Shown in pieces: positions 1 through 9,602 of a stretch of 64,000 nucleotides of DNA (within the stretch, counting starts at the first letter, position 1; every line of letters starts with the position of its first letter). The position numbers were made by a program, and so were the translations under genes. The stretch comes from Stutzerimonas stutzeri (GTDB lineage Bacteria > Pseudomonadota > Gammaproteobacteria > Pseudomonadales > Pseudomonadaceae), in contig NZ_JAMOIC010000015.1 in assembly GCF_024448895.1 (NCBI RefSeq), forward strand, positions 62,001 to 126,000, read 5' to 3'. The notes beneath the pieces were generated by a model that was not told the origin of the DNA, did not search any database, and worked only from the letters and a program-made list of their open reading frames with translations.

Positions 1-10
1 GAGCAGTAGC

Positions 11-1987
11 TTGAACACGGAAAACCATTCCCAGACGGCCGCTTTTCTCTGGTCCATCGCAGACCTGCTGCGCGGTGACTTCAAGCAGTCCCAGTACGGT
101 CGCATCATCCTGCCGTTTACCCTGTTACGCCGCATGGAGTGCGTGCTGGCGCCGACCAAGGATGAGGTGATCAAGCAGACCTTTGCGCAGGAAGGCCGCC
201 CGGATACCGTGCGCGAGATGATCCTGCTGCGCGCCGCCGGCCAGCAGTTTTTCAACGCCTCGCCGCTTACTCTCGGCACCCTATCCGACACCCAAACCGC
301 CGCCGACCTGATGAGCTATGTCCAGGCGTTCAGCAAGGATGCCCGCGAGATCTTCGAGCACTTCCACTTTGAAGACTTCGTCCAGCAGCTGGAAACCGCC
401 AACCTGCTGTATCAGGTGGTGCAGCGCTTCGCCGCGACTGATCTCAGCCCCGAGTTCATCAGCAACTTCGGCATGGGCATCATCTTCGAAGAGCTGATCC
501 GCAAGTTTGCGGAAAGCTCCAACGAAACCGCCGGGGAGCACTTCACCCCGCGCGATATCGTGCACCTCACCACATCCTTGGTGATCACCGATCAAGACCA
601 CAAGCTCGCGCCCAACAGCATCGTCACCATCTATGACCCAACCGCCGGCACCGGTGGCTTTCTGTCCGAGGGTGATGAGTACATCCAGTCCATCAGCGAA
701 AAGGTCAGCGTGTCGCTGCACGGCCAGGAGCTCAACCCCGAGTCCTACGCCATCTGCAAGGCGGACATGCTGATCAAGGGCCAGGACGTGGCCAACATCA
801 AGCTCGGCAACACCCTGTCCAACGACCAACTGGCCGACAAGCGCTTCGACTTTATGCTCAGCAACCCGCCGTTCGGTGTGGAATGGAAGAAGGTGCAGAA
901 GCAGATCACCGACGAGCACAGCCACAAGGGCTTCGACGGCCGCTTTGGCCCCGGCCTGCCACGGGTCTCCGACGGTTCGCTGCTGTTCCTCCTGCACCTG
1001 GTCAGCAAGATGCGTGACCCGCGCGACGGTGGCTCGCGCATCGGCATCATCCTCAACGGCTCGCCGCTGTTTACCGGCGGCGCGGGTTCGGGTGAGTCGG
1101 AGATTCGCCGCTACCTGCTGCAGAACGACCTGGTCGAAGCCATCGTCGCGTTGCCCACCGACATGTTTTACAACACCGGCATCGCCACCTATGTGTGGAT
1201 ACTCTCCAACCACAAAGCCGCTGCGCGCCAGGGCAAGGTGCAGTTGATCGACGGCAGCCAGCACTACGCCAAAATGCGCAAATCGCTGGGCAGTAAGCGC
1301 CAGTACATCACCGAGGATCAAATCAGCGAGCTGGTGCGCCTGTATGGCAGCTTCGAGCAAACCGCACAGAGCAAAATCTTCCCCATCGACGCCTTCGGCT
1401 ACCGCCGTATCACCGTCGAGCGCCCGCTACGGCTGAACTTCCAAACCAGCGCCGAGCGCATTGCCAAAGTGCTGGAAGAAAAAGCCCTGCAGAAACTCGA
1501 CAGCGCCGCTCAGGAGCACTTGCTGGGCGCTCTGCACGCGATGGACGCCAGTGTGTTGCACCGTAACCGCGAGCAGTTCAGCAAGCTGCTGAAAAAAGCC
1601 CTCACCGCGCACAGCGTCAGCCTAAGTACGCCGGAACTCAAAGCCCTGATGAGTGCCCTGAGCGAGCGCGACCCCGAGGCGGATATCTGCATGAGCAAAG
1701 GCCAGCCGGAAGCGGATGCCGGCCTGCGTGATAACGAGAACGTGCCGCTGGGCGAATCAGTGCACGACTACTTCCAGCGCGAAGTCATCCCCCATGTGCC
1801 GGATGCCTGGATCGACACCAGCAAGACTGACGCCCAGGACGGTGAGGTCGGCATCGTCGGCTTCGAGATTCCCTTTAACCGCCACTTCTATGTATTTCAG
1901 CCGCCGCGCCCGTTGGCCGAGATCGACCGCGACCTAAAAGCCTGCACAGACCGCATTAAGCAGATGATTGAGGGGCTGTCGGCATGA
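11..1987 (+). CDS. hsdM: Type I restriction-modification system, DNA methyltransferase subunit HsdM
   Basis: Adenine-N6 methyltransferase subunit that partners with HsdS to modify the recognition site and with HsdR to restrict. The N-terminal helical HsdM domain is followed by the SAM-binding motif [10 protein letters not shown] (about residue 210) and the catalytic NPPFG motif (about residue 287), both seen directly. The C-terminal third (after about residue 470) is longer and less conserved. The apparent start is TTG at position 11; only 10 upstream bases are available and they contain no in-frame stop, so the true start may lie outside the window. The stop overlaps the hsdS start (ATGA), showing translational coupling in an hsdM-hsdS-hsdR operon. 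Confidence 0.95.
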   Translation: MNTENHSQTAAFLWSIADLLRGDFKQSQYGRIILPFTLLRRMECVLAPTKDEVIKQTFAQEGRPDTVREMILLRAAGQQFFNASPLTLGTLSDTQTAADLMSYVQAFSKDAREIFEHFHFEDFVQQLETANLLYQVVQRFAATDLSPEFISNFGMGIIFEELIRKFAESSNETAGEHFTPRDIVHLTTSLVITDQDHKLAPNSIVTIYDPTAGTGGFLSEGDEYIQSISEKVSVSLHGQELNPESYAICKADMLIKGQDVANIKLGNTLSNDQLADKRFDFMLSNPPFGVEWKKVQKQITDEHSHKGFDGRFGPGLPRVSDGSLLFLLHLVSKMRDPRDGGSRIGIILNGSPLFTGGAGSGESEIRRYLLQNDLVEAIVALPTDMFYNTGIATYVWILSNHKAAARQGKVQLIDGSQHYAKMRKSLGSKRQYITEDQISELVRLYGSFEQTAQSKIFPIDAFGYRRITVERPLRLNFQTSAERIAKVLEEKALQKLDSAAQEHLLGALHAMDASVLHRNREQFSKLLKKALTAHSVSLSTPELKALMSALSERDPEADICMSKGQPEADAGLRDNENVPLGESVHDYFQREVIPHVPDAWIDTSKTDAQDGEVGIVGFEIPFNRHFYVFQPPRPLAEIDRDLKACTDRIKQMIEGLSA

Positions 1988-3366
1988 CGTTTCCCAGTTA
2001 TCCAGAATACAAAGAAGCTGGTGTCGAATGGTTAGGCGAGGTGCCTGAACATTGGTGCAGTGCTCCGATTAAGTACATGGCGCTTGAGCGAAACTCATTG
2101 TTCTTGGATGGTGACTGGATTGAGAGCAAGGATATTTCATCTGATGGGATTCGTTACATAACAACAGGGAACGTTGGCGAGGGTGCTTACAAAGAACAAG
2201 GTGCGGGATTCATTTCAGAAGAAACGTTTCACTCACTTGGTTGCACAGATGTTTATGAGGGTGATGTTCTGATTTCGCGGCTGAATAGCCCGATTGGAAG
2301 AGCGTGCATAACTCCAGACCTCGGCGGGAGAGTAGTCACTTCTGTAGATAATGTGATTTTTAGGCCGGACGCTAAATACCATAAGAAATTCATCGTTTAT
2401 TTGTTCAGCAGTGAAGAATATTTCAAGCACACGGGCAATCTTGCACGTGGTGCCACGATGCAAAGAATTAGCCGTGGACTGCTAGGTAACATTCGAGTTG
2501 TTACTCCTTCGCTCGAAGAGCAAACCCAAATCGCCCGCTTCCTCGACCACGAAACCGCCCGCATCGACGCGCTGATCGAAGAGCAGCAGCGCCTGATCGA
2601 GCTGCTCAAGGAAAAGCGCCAGGCAGTGATCTCCCACGCCGTCACCAAAGGCCTCGACCCGACGGTGCCGATGAAAAACTCCGGCGTGGAGTGGCTAGGC
2701 GATGTGCCGGCGCATTGGGAAGCCCTCACGCTTGGTCGAGTTGCTGATGGGGTCAAAACTGGAGGAACACCTTCCGAGAATCTACCGAGTTCAGACGTCA
2801 TAGACGGCGTGGAGTGGTTTACGCCAGGCGACTTCGCTAGCGATCTAAAACTTGTCAGCTCAGATAAATTTGTTAGCAAATTATCTGTGAAGTCAGGTGA
2901 TGCCAAAGTGTTCCCGGCCGGCGCAGTATTGATCGTGAGTATTGGTGCAACGCTTGGAAAGGTTGGCTACATACTTAAATCTGCTTCTGCAAATCAGCAA
3001 ATAAATGCGGTCATTCCCAGTTCAAAAATTGATGGCTATTTTTTGGCTTACTCGTTGTCGGTGAAGGTTGACGCAATGCGTTTCCTCTCAAATTCCTCGA
3101 CGATTGGAATCATGAACCAAGAAAAAACCAAGGAAATTTGGTTGTCACTGCCGCCTCTTCAAGAGCAGCTACTGATCACTGAATTTCTAGACAAGCAGGC
3201 TTCGGTAATTGATACGTTGATTCGCGAAGCTAGTGGTGGAGTATCCCTTCTCCAAGAACGCCGTTCCGCCCTAATCTCCGCCGCCGTCACCGGCAAAATC
3301 GACGTGCGCGGCTGGCAGCTACCGGCCAGTGCGCCAACTCCCGAATTAGTAGAAGAGGCCGTGTAA
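1984..3366 (+). CDS. hsdS: Type I restriction-modification system, specificity subunit HsdS
   Basis: DNA-recognition subunit with two target recognition domains, each introduced by the repeated phrase GVEWLG(E/D)VP(E/A)HW at about residues 13 and 231. Each domain ends in a conserved helical spacer containing (L/E)QE-Q or EEQ-Q, followed by repeated ERRSALIS or EKRQAVIS motifs. The two TRD-coding stretches (about 2040-2510 and 2740-3160) are visibly more AT-rich than the GC-rich conserved segments around them, the mosaic expected when TRDs are exchanged between specificity genes. At 460 aa it is full length. The start overlaps the hsdM stop and the stop overlaps the hsdR start. Confidence 0.95.
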   Translation: MTFPSYPEYKEAGVEWLGEVPEHWCSAPIKYMALERNSLFLDGDWIESKDISSDGIRYITTGNVGEGAYKEQGAGFISEETFHSLGCTDVYEGDVLISRLNSPIGRACITPDLGGRVVTSVDNVIFRPDAKYHKKFIVYLFSSEEYFKHTGNLARGATMQRISRGLLGNIRVVTPSLEEQTQIARFLDHETARIDALIEEQQRLIELLKEKRQAVISHAVTKGLDPTVPMKNSGVEWLGDVPAHWEALTLGRVADGVKTGGTPSENLPSSDVIDGVEWFTPGDFASDLKLVSSDKFVSKLSVKSGDAKVFPAGAVLIVSIGATLGKVGYILKSASANQQINAVIPSSKIDGYFLAYSLSVKVDAMRFLSNSSTIGIMNQEKTKEIWLSLPPLQEQLLITEFLDKQASVIDTLIREASGGVSLLQERRSALISAAVTGKIDVRGWQLPASAPTPELVEEAV

Positions 3367-6300
3367 TGGCGGACAGCAAGGAAGCTCAGTTTCAACAAGA
3401 CATCATCGACGCCCTGGCCGCCCAAGGCTGGTTGGTCGGCACCGCCAGCGGCTACGACCGGCGCACGGCGCTGTATACCGAAGATGTGCTCGGTTACTTC
3501 AAGGACGCCTGGCCGGAGCGTTGGGACAAGTTCGCCAAGGCCAACCCGAATAATCCGGATGATGTGCTGGTGCAAAAGCTGGTGCGCGAGCTGGAGCAGA
3601 GCGGCACCCTGGATGTGTTGCGCCATGGCTTCAAGCTGCCGGCGGTGAAGGTGGAACTGTGCAGCTTTCAGCCCGACCACGGCATGAACCCCGATACCCT
3701 CAAGCGTTACCAGTGCAACCGCCTGCGCGTGGTGCCGGAGGTGTCCTACTCGCCGCATTTCCGCGAGGCTGGTAGCAATGGGCAGAGCTATAACCCACGG
3801 CTGGATTTGGTGCTGTTCGTCAACGGCATCCCCACCGCCACCCTGGAGCTAAAAAGCGAGTTCAAACAGTCGGTGGAAAACGCCAAGCGCCAGTACCGGC
3901 AAGACCGCCCGGTAAAAGACCCGCTGACGCGTAAACCCGAGCCGCTGCTGACCTTCAAGCGTGGCGCGCTGGTGCACTTTGCTGTGGGCCAGAATGAAGT
4001 GGCGATGACCACCAAGCTGGCGGGTAAAGACACCTTCTTCCTGCCTTTCAACCTTGGCAGCGCGGAAGGCGGCGCAGGCAACCCCATGCCGGAAGACGAC
4101 AGCCACTACGCCACCGGCTATCTGTGGCAACGCCTGTTGCAGCCGGATGCCTGGCTCAAGGTGCTGGGGCGTTTTTTGCACCTGGAGAAGAAAACCAGCG
4201 AAGGCTTCGACGGCACGCCGGTGACCAAGGAGACGATGATCTTCCCGCGTTACCACCAGTGGGAAGTGGTCAACCAGCTGATCAATACCACTCGCGCCGA
4301 AGGGCCGGGTAAGCGCTATTTGATCCAGCACAGCGCCGGCTCGGGCAAGTCCAACTCCATCGCCTGGACCGCCCATCAACTGGCCTCGCTGTACGACGAG
4401 GCCGGCCAGCGCTTGTTCAACTCGGTGATCGTGATTACTGACCGCACCGTGTTGGATAAGCAGCTGCAGGACACCATCTACCAGTTCGAGCATGCCCAGG
4501 GCGTTGTCAAACAGATCAACCGTGAAACCAGCAGCCAGAGCAAATCCGAGCAGCTGGCTGAGGCGCTGGCTGAGCAGACGCGCATCATCATCGTCACCAT
4601 CCAGACCTTCCCGGCGCTGTTCGATGCCCTGGACAAGTATCCCAAGCTGGCCAGCGGGCGCTATGCGGTGATCGCCGACGAGGCGCATTCTTCGCAAACC
4701 GGCTCATCGGCCAGCAAGCTGAAACAGATCCTGGGCAGTGATGCCTTGGATGCCGAGGAAGTCAGCGCCGAAGAGCTGCTGGACGCCGCCGTGCAGGCGC
4801 GCCAACCGAATGAGCGCATTAGCTACTACGCCTTTACCGCCACGCCCAAGGCCAAGACTCTGGAGCTGTTCGGTCGCCCGGCCGATCCAACGCTGCCGGC
4901 CAGTTCCAGCAATAAGCCGGAGGCGTTTCACCTGTACTCCATGCGCCAGGCCATCGAGGAGGGTTTTATCCTCGACGTGCTGCGCAACTACACCACCTAC
5001 AGCACCGCCTGGAAGATCGCCCATCCCGATGGCGAAGACGACGAGGTGGACAGCAAGAAGGCGCGCATCAAGCTGGCGCGTTGGGTGCGCTTGCACCCGT
5101 ACAACATCAGCCAGAAGGTTGAGGTGATCGTCGAGCACTTCCGCGCCAATATCCGTGGCCTGCTGAATGGTCAGGCCAAGGCCATGGTCGTCACCAGCAG
5201 CCGTCAGGAGGCGGTGCGTTACCAGTTGGCAGTTAAGGCTTACGTGCAGCAGATGGGTTATAGCGATGTGCACCCGCTGGTGGCCTTCTCCGGCAGCGTG
5301 TTACCGGATGAGGTGATCCCCGAAGAGGTGACGGAAAGCAGCAGCCTGCTCAACGCCGGCCTAAATGGCCGCGACCTGGCGCAGGCGTTCGACACTCAGG
5401 ACTTCAACGTGATGATCGCGGCCAACAAGTACCAGACCGGCTTCGATCAGCCCAAGCTGTGTGCCATGTACGTGGACAAGAAGCTGCAAGGCGTGGACTG
5501 CGTGCAGACCCTGTCGCGGCTGAACCGCACCTTCGGCGACAGCAAGGAAACCTTTATCCTCGACTTCTTCAATGAGCCGCAGGACATTCTCGACGCCTTC
5601 TTGCCGTACTACACCAAGGCCGAGCTGACCGACGTGACCGACCCGCAGATCATCTATGACCTGCAAAAGAAGCTGGATGCCGAGGGCATCTATCACTGGC
5701 AGGAGGTCGAGGCGTTCGCCATGGCCTTCTTCGACCCCAAGGCGGCCGCCAGCAAGCTCAGCTATTACTGCACGCCGGCCAAGGAGCGCTTTGCCAAGCG
5801 TTACGCCTTCTTGCTGGAATCGCGCCAGCAGGCGCTGGACTTCAAACGCACAGCCGAAGCCAACGGCGACAGCGCCGGCCTGAAAAAAGCCGAGCACGCG
5901 CTGAAAGAAGCCGGCGAGCAGGTGGACCAGCTCGATCTGTTCCGCAAGAACCTGCAGAGCTTTGTGCGCCTGTACGAGTTCCTCTCGCAGATCGTGCCCT
6001 ATGAGGACCGCGAGCTGGAGCAACTGTGCGTGTACGCCAAGCACCTGCATCCGCTGCTGCGCGTGGATCGCCTGCAACAAGACGATGTGGACGTGGGCGA
6101 GCTGCAACTGAGCCACTACCGCCTGAGCAAGCGCGCCGAGCACCAACTACGCCTGAGCGAGGAAGAAGGCGAATACAGCCTCGACCCAGCCAGCGCGGTC
6201 GGCAGCGGTAAACCGCATGACCCGGAGAAAAAGCGCCTGTCAGAAATCATCGAAGCGTTGAACGATATCTTCGGTGCTGAGGTGAGCGACGACGACCAAC

Positions 6301-6569
6301 TGCAGTTCCTCACCGGTATCGCCCAGCGCATCAGCCGCCAAGAGGATGTGATGGCCCAAGTGAACAACCACTCCGTGGAGCAAGTGATGCACGGCCTATT
6401 CCCCAAGCGTGTGCTGGACACCGTGCTGGACGCCATGACCGACCACGAAAAGCTGTCGCTGGAAGTGCTGGATAACGAGACCAAGAGTCGTGCGTTTGCG
6501 TTGGTGATTTTGAAGATGCTGACGGCAGCTGGGGGCTTGGGAAAAAGTAACAGCGCCGCTGCCATCTGA
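3366..6569 (+). CDS. hsdR: Type I restriction enzyme, motor/nuclease subunit HsdR
   Basis: ATP-dependent translocase and endonuclease that cuts DNA lacking host methylation. Visible parts are an N-terminal PD-(D/E)xK nuclease region (PRLDLVLF followed by ELKSEF, about residues 140-163), Walker A HSAGSGKS (about residue 322), DEAH box (about 437), motif III FTATP (about 489) and a motif VI region QTLSRLNRT. The length of 1067 aa is normal for the family. The ATG shares its A with the hsdS TAA, completing a three-gene operon. All three subunits appear intact, so the system is probably functional. Confidence 0.95.
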   Translation: MADSKEAQFQQDIIDALAAQGWLVGTASGYDRRTALYTEDVLGYFKDAWPERWDKFAKANPNNPDDVLVQKLVRELEQSGTLDVLRHGFKLPAVKVELCSFQPDHGMNPDTLKRYQCNRLRVVPEVSYSPHFREAGSNGQSYNPRLDLVLFVNGIPTATLELKSEFKQSVENAKRQYRQDRPVKDPLTRKPEPLLTFKRGALVHFAVGQNEVAMTTKLAGKDTFFLPFNLGSAEGGAGNPMPEDDSHYATGYLWQRLLQPDAWLKVLGRFLHLEKKTSEGFDGTPVTKETMIFPRYHQWEVVNQLINTTRAEGPGKRYLIQHSAGSGKSNSIAWTAHQLASLYDEAGQRLFNSVIVITDRTVLDKQLQDTIYQFEHAQGVVKQINRETSSQSKSEQLAEALAEQTRIIIVTIQTFPALFDALDKYPKLASGRYAVIADEAHSSQTGSSASKLKQILGSDALDAEEVSAEELLDAAVQARQPNERISYYAFTATPKAKTLELFGRPADPTLPASSSNKPEAFHLYSMRQAIEEGFILDVLRNYTTYSTAWKIAHPDGEDDEVDSKKARIKLARWVRLHPYNISQKVEVIVEHFRANIRGLLNGQAKAMVVTSSRQEAVRYQLAVKAYVQQMGYSDVHPLVAFSGSVLPDEVIPEEVTESSSLLNAGLNGRDLAQAFDTQDFNVMIAANKYQTGFDQPKLCAMYVDKKLQGVDCVQTLSRLNRTFGDSKETFILDFFNEPQDILDAFLPYYTKAELTDVTDPQIIYDLQKKLDAEGIYHWQEVEAFAMAFFDPKAAASKLSYYCTPAKERFAKRYAFLLESRQQALDFKRTAEANGDSAGLKKAEHALKEAGEQVDQLDLFRKNLQSFVRLYEFLSQIVPYEDRELEQLCVYAKHLHPLLRVDRLQQDDVDVGELQLSHYRLSKRAEHQLRLSEEEGEYSLDPASAVGSGKPHDPEKKRLSEIIEALNDIFGAEVSDDDQLQFLTGIAQRISRQEDVMAQVNNHSVEQVMHGLFPKRVLDTVLDAMTDHEKLSLEVLDNETKSRAFALVILKMLTAAGGLGKSNSAAAI

Positions 6570-6600
6570 TCTTCCTAAGCACTTGTGTTACTTGCTCGGA

Positions 6601-6822
6601 CTAGATTTCAGATGGTTGTGGCAGAAGGCTTGAAGGGTCGCAAGTGAGCTCGCCTGCGATGCGATAGAGCTTCTCGACGGTAATGTTGACCTCGCCACGC
6701 TCTATTCGGCCCATGTAGCTGCGGTCGATGTTACAGGACAGCGCGAGTGCATCCTGGGAAATCCGGCAAGCTTTCCTCTGCACTCGAATGCGTTCCCCTA
6801 ACGCTTTCGCCAACTTATCCAT
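6601..6822 (-). CDS. Small XRE-family helix-turn-helix regulator
   Basis: A 73-residue protein that is almost entirely a single HTH_3 domain: ISQDALALSCNIDRSYMGRIERGEVNITVEKL carries the two DNA-contacting helices. It resembles controller (C-protein-like) repressors found beside restriction and defence genes. It is convergent with hsdR (31-bp gap) and divergent from the winged-helix gene at 6927. A palindrome lies 6 bp upstream of its start and reaches to within 20 bp of the promoter of the divergent gene. Likely job: repression of itself and of the 6927-8905 operon; that role is inferred from position, the fold is seen. Confidence 0.85.
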   Translation of the reverse strand: MDKLAKALGERIRVQRKACRISQDALALSCNIDRSYMGRIERGEVNITVEKLYRIAGELTCDPSSLLPQPSEI

Positions 6823-6828
6823 GACCGT

Positions 6829-6844
6829 CTCAATTCAACTTGAG
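6829..6844. promoter_or_regulatory. Palindromic operator candidate, CTCAA-N6-TTGAG
   Basis: A perfect 5-bp inverted repeat, CTCAATTCAACTTGAG, sits between the divergent XRE gene (start 6822) and the promoter at 6862. Size and position suit a dimeric XRE repressor site controlling both directions. Inferred from symmetry and location. Confidence 0.5.
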
Positions 6845-6861
6845 GCGGCACTATCGTGCGT

Positions 6862-6890
6862 TTGCGGACACACAGGCCACGGACTATAAT
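6862..6890 (+). promoter_or_regulatory. Sigma-70 promoter for the winged-helix/helicase operon
   Basis: TTGCGG at 6862-6867, a 17-bp spacer and a perfect TATAAT at 6885-6890. It places transcription initiation near 6897, upstream of the ATG at 6927, and argues against the longer possible start at 6840, which would put the promoter inside the gene. Confidence 0.7.
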
Positions 6891-6926
6891 CCGCATTTCT
6901 TTCGCGTTAACTCTTCTGGTGCCTCA

Positions 6927-7514
6927 ATGAAATCGGCCTCGTTTATCTTCGACAGGCGTCTGTATGAGCTGCTTCAGGAGCCAGGGCGTACAACGTTTAC
7001 GACCCGTGAATTGCGGGATGCCTACGCCGAGCGTCTCGGAGAGGGCTTTTCTCTCAATGATGTTCGCCGTTACGTTTATGAGCAGATCCGCCGCATGCTC
7101 CGGTTGGGCTGGCTTGTGCTTGATGAAGAGCGCCGGACACGAGGGCAGGTTTACCACCTGAAGACGTTACCGACGCGTACTCAGCTTGAACTGATCGACG
7201 ATGGGTTCGAGCTCCGTCTTATAGCGATACGTGAAGCCGATCAGGAGCGATCACTGGTTGAGCCGGATGTTGTTGCGGACAGCCCGGTACCTGATGCAGA
7301 GCAGCATCTGGAAACGCTCCTCAAGGAGATTCGGCTGGATTTCCTTTCTGCGATGGGAGAAGCGGAGCGCTACAAGCAGCTCTTTGAAGATATGCCGCAT
7401 CTGCGAGACAAGGTCGAAAGCGAATACCTGGATGCTCGGGACCGAAGTTCGCGCCTGATTGGGCATCTCCGGGCTGTCGAGAATACGCTCAGAACGCTCG
7501 CCGCTACTCGATGA
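6927..7514 (+). CDS. Uncharacterised winged-helix-like / coiled-coil protein paired with helicase
   Basis: 195 residues. I do not recognise a named family. The first 80 or so residues (FDRRLYELLQ ... FTTRELRDAY ... LNDVRRYVYEQIRRML-LGWL ... TRGQVYHLK) read like a winged helix: three helices followed by a beta hairpin. The remainder is acidic, charged and mostly helical (about residues 115-190). The start at 6927 is chosen because the promoter lies just upstream. The stop overlaps the helicase start (ATGA at 7511-7514), so the two are translationally coupled and probably act together. The wing may bind DNA or adapt the helicase to a target; function unknown. Confidence 0.75.
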   Translation: MKSASFIFDRRLYELLQEPGRTTFTTRELRDAYAERLGEGFSLNDVRRYVYEQIRRMLRLGWLVLDEERRTRGQVYHLKTLPTRTQLELIDDGFELRLIAIREADQERSLVEPDVVADSPVPDAEQHLETLLKEIRLDFLSAMGEAERYKQLFEDMPHLRDKVESEYLDARDRSSRLIGHLRAVENTLRTLAATR

Positions 7515-8905
7515 CCTCCTCGCTGCGAGATTGGCAACGCCGCTGTATCAATACGGCGCTGAAACACTTCCTTTCCACGTCACATTTTTTCTGCCAAGCA
7601 ACACCAGGCGCTGGCAAAACGCGCATGGCAGCAGAGCTGGCTCGCAACCTGCTGGATCAGGGCAGGATTGATCTTGTGCTCTGCTTTGCGCCGTCATGCC
7701 AGGTAGTGGAGGGCTTCCGCTCGACCTTCACGGAAGTGCTCGGCAGGCGTCTGGATGGTCAGCTCGGTGCGGTGGGCGCTGCGTACACCTATCAAGCCAT
7801 GGATTACCGTGAAGAGGCGTTCTGGCAGCTCCTCGACGACTACCGGGTCTTCGTTGTCTTTGACGAGATCCATCACTGTTCGGGTCATGATCCGCTGCTG
7901 AGCAACGCTTGGGGGCAGCAGATCCTCCAACGGGTTCAAGATCGCGCCGCATGCACGCTGGCACTGTCCGGCACACCATGGCGCTCGGATGACCGGGCAA
8001 TTGCCCTGGCTCGCTACTCGTCGCCGGAGGGCCAGCTGATTTGTGACTTTCGCTATGGATTGAAAGAGGCTATCGCTGATGGAGTTTGCCGCTCGCCCCG
8101 CATAGTCCTCCTCGACAATCAGCAGGTGAGGCTCACGGAGGAGTTGCAGACTGAAAGTACCGTCAGACTTTTTCCCAGCATCGCTAAGCTCTTGGGAGAA
8201 TCCCCCGTCACCTACGAAGAACTACTGCGTCACGAAGATGTGATCGATCAGTTGCTCATCCTGGGACGTGCCAAGCTGGACGTGCTGCGCCAGATCAAGC
8301 CAGATGCGGCTGGCTTGGTGGTATCTACCGATATCGAGCACGCACGACAGATAGCCCATGCCTTGGAGGCCATGGGGGAAAGCTGTCAGATCGTCACCAA
8401 CCGAACGCCGGATGCCCAGCAGTTAATCAACACGTTTAGGCACAGCGACTGCCGTTGGATCGTCGCAGTTGGGATGATCAGTGAGGGAACGGACATCCCC
8501 CGTCTGCAGGTGTGCTGCTACCTCAGTCGTATTCGTACTGAGCTGCACTATCGGCAAGTGCTGGGTCGGGTACTCAGGCGCAAGGATGAGTCAGATGATC
8601 AGGCTTGGTTATTCATGCTGGCTGAGCCGACGCTACGGCGTTTCGCCGAGAGAATTGCGGTTGATTTGCCGGACGATTTGGCGGTATTGAGTGTACAGGT
8701 GCCAGACCCTGCGTCGGGCTCTGCGATAGGGTGGCCAGGCCTTGGCTTCAATGAAAGCGAGCGAGCAGGCGGAGAGCCGGATGGCGAGCAGGTTCATGAT
8801 GCCAGCGTGGAAAATGTCGTATCACTGGATGGGCTGGCAGATGGGCCGACCTATCAGGTCAGCTTTTCTCAACACTATCGGCAGCAACTATTGGCGTGCT
8901 ATTAG
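7511..8905 (+). CDS. SF2 DEAH-type helicase (RadD/XPB-like), candidate defence effector
   Basis: 464 residues with a complete SF2 motor: Walker A ATPGAGKTR (about 30-38), motif II DEIHH (about 117), motif III SGTPWR (about 153), motif V GMISEGTDIPR and motif VI QVLGRVLRR (about 348). The layout resembles RadD and XPB-type helicases. The C-terminal 60 residues are variable with no recognised nuclease motif. It overlaps the preceding gene by 4 bp and lies directly behind a type I restriction system and an XRE regulator, the usual setting of phage-defence cassettes. Role in defence is inferred from context; helicase assignment is firm. Confidence 0.85.
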   Translation: MTSSLRDWQRRCINTALKHFLSTSHFFCQATPGAGKTRMAAELARNLLDQGRIDLVLCFAPSCQVVEGFRSTFTEVLGRRLDGQLGAVGAAYTYQAMDYREEAFWQLLDDYRVFVVFDEIHHCSGHDPLLSNAWGQQILQRVQDRAACTLALSGTPWRSDDRAIALARYSSPEGQLICDFRYGLKEAIADGVCRSPRIVLLDNQQVRLTEELQTESTVRLFPSIAKLLGESPVTYEELLRHEDVIDQLLILGRAKLDVLRQIKPDAAGLVVSTDIEHARQIAHALEAMGESCQIVTNRTPDAQQLINTFRHSDCRWIVAVGMISEGTDIPRLQVCCYLSRIRTELHYRQVLGRVLRRKDESDDQAWLFMLAEPTLRRFAERIAVDLPDDLAVLSVQVPDPASGSAIGWPGLGFNESERAGGEPDGEQVHDASVENVVSLDGLADGPTYQVSFSQHYRQQLLACY

Positions 8906-8977
8906 CGCTTCTGTGGGACAAAGCATGGCCCAGCCAGGGAAAGCCAAAATGGATCAGCATGAAGAAGAGTCCGGGCG

Positions 8978-9142
8978 CTAGCTGAAGCCGTCAACCAGTT
9001 AGCCATCGAGGTATTCGGGAATCCAAAGGAGACAGAGCGCTGGCTCAAAGCACCAAACAAGCCCTTGGCGGAAACTCTCCCGCATCGCTTTGCAGAACAG
9101 AGGCTGGAGCGATACAGGTTCGGCGCGTACTACACGCGGTAA
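8978..9142 (+). pseudogene. Relic of MbcA/ParS/Xre antitoxin toxin-binding domain (DUF2384)
   Basis: The reading frame LAEAVNQLAIEVFGNPKE continuing with TERWLKAPNKPLAETLP matches the C-terminal toxin-binding domain typical of MbcA/ParS/Xre antitoxins (pattern VFG-N-E-A-WL-PN-AL). It has no start codon, an in-frame TGA at 8960 just upstream, and departs from the family after the PNK-PLA segment. No RES-type toxin gene follows. A dead fragment of a RES-Xre toxin-antitoxin locus. Family match is from memory of the domain, not a search. Confidence 0.55.
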
Positions 9143-9195
9143 AGTGGGAGGGAGCGTGTAAATGGTGTCGAGTTTTTTCTTTTGTAGAGGCTGAC

Positions 9196-9369
9196 ATGAC
9201 GTTGCCCCATGAGCGGACCCGCGCAGTAGCGCAAACCTACGAGTTTCTAAGAAAACTCGCTCGTAACAGCAATCTGCCCGAGGAAGTTCGCCGCGATGCA
9301 TTCGACTTGCTACGCCACTTCCCTAACCAATATGGCGTGACGAAGGCCGGAGCGAATGAGGAGAGGTGA
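9196..9369 (+). CDS. Small BPSL0761-family protein
   Basis: 57 residues starting MTLPHERTRAVAQTYEFLRK and continuing with an LP-EVRRDAFDLLRHFP segment. This matches the small conserved BPSL0761 family of unknown function, common in Pseudomonas and Burkholderia accessory DNA. The ATG at 9196 has GAGG about 6 bp upstream. Entirely helical, no signal peptide or membrane segment. It is isolated between relics, so whether it is expressed is uncertain. Confidence 0.6.
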   Translation: MTLPHERTRAVAQTYEFLRKLARNSNLPEEVRRDAFDLLRHFPNQYGVTKAGANEER

Positions 9370-9602
9370 ATCGCCCCTCGTTTCGTAGACGCCCCCAAGC
9401 TTCCACATGGAGGTCTGCTAAACCGCTACGAAACGGTTCCCTTCTGGCCGAAAGTGGTCGCCCGTGGGAGACAGCTACCGGCCCAATAGCAGTCCTTCAA
9501 TGAACGGTGCTCGAGTTGCCGCGCGTCCTTTCCAGGGCAAATAAGAATGGAGACTCCTTCCGTCGAGACGCAGGGACCTCCATATGAAAATCGACGCTGA
9601 AC
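9370..9602. other. Intergenic, with degenerate dispersed repeat, no gene seen
   Basis: No supportable coding frame. Positions about 9440-9500 hold a version of a degenerate intergenic motif (TGGCCGAAAGTGGTCGCCCG then CAGCTACCGGCCCAATAGCAG) that recurs near 11050, 12110, 22360 and 44050. Confidence 0.4.

Noticed and set aside
6601-8905. DISARM, BREX or Hachiman system
   Set aside because: The helicase lacks the partner genes (drmB/drmC, brxC/pglX, hamA) and is shorter than their helicases; an uncharacterised cassette is the more careful call.
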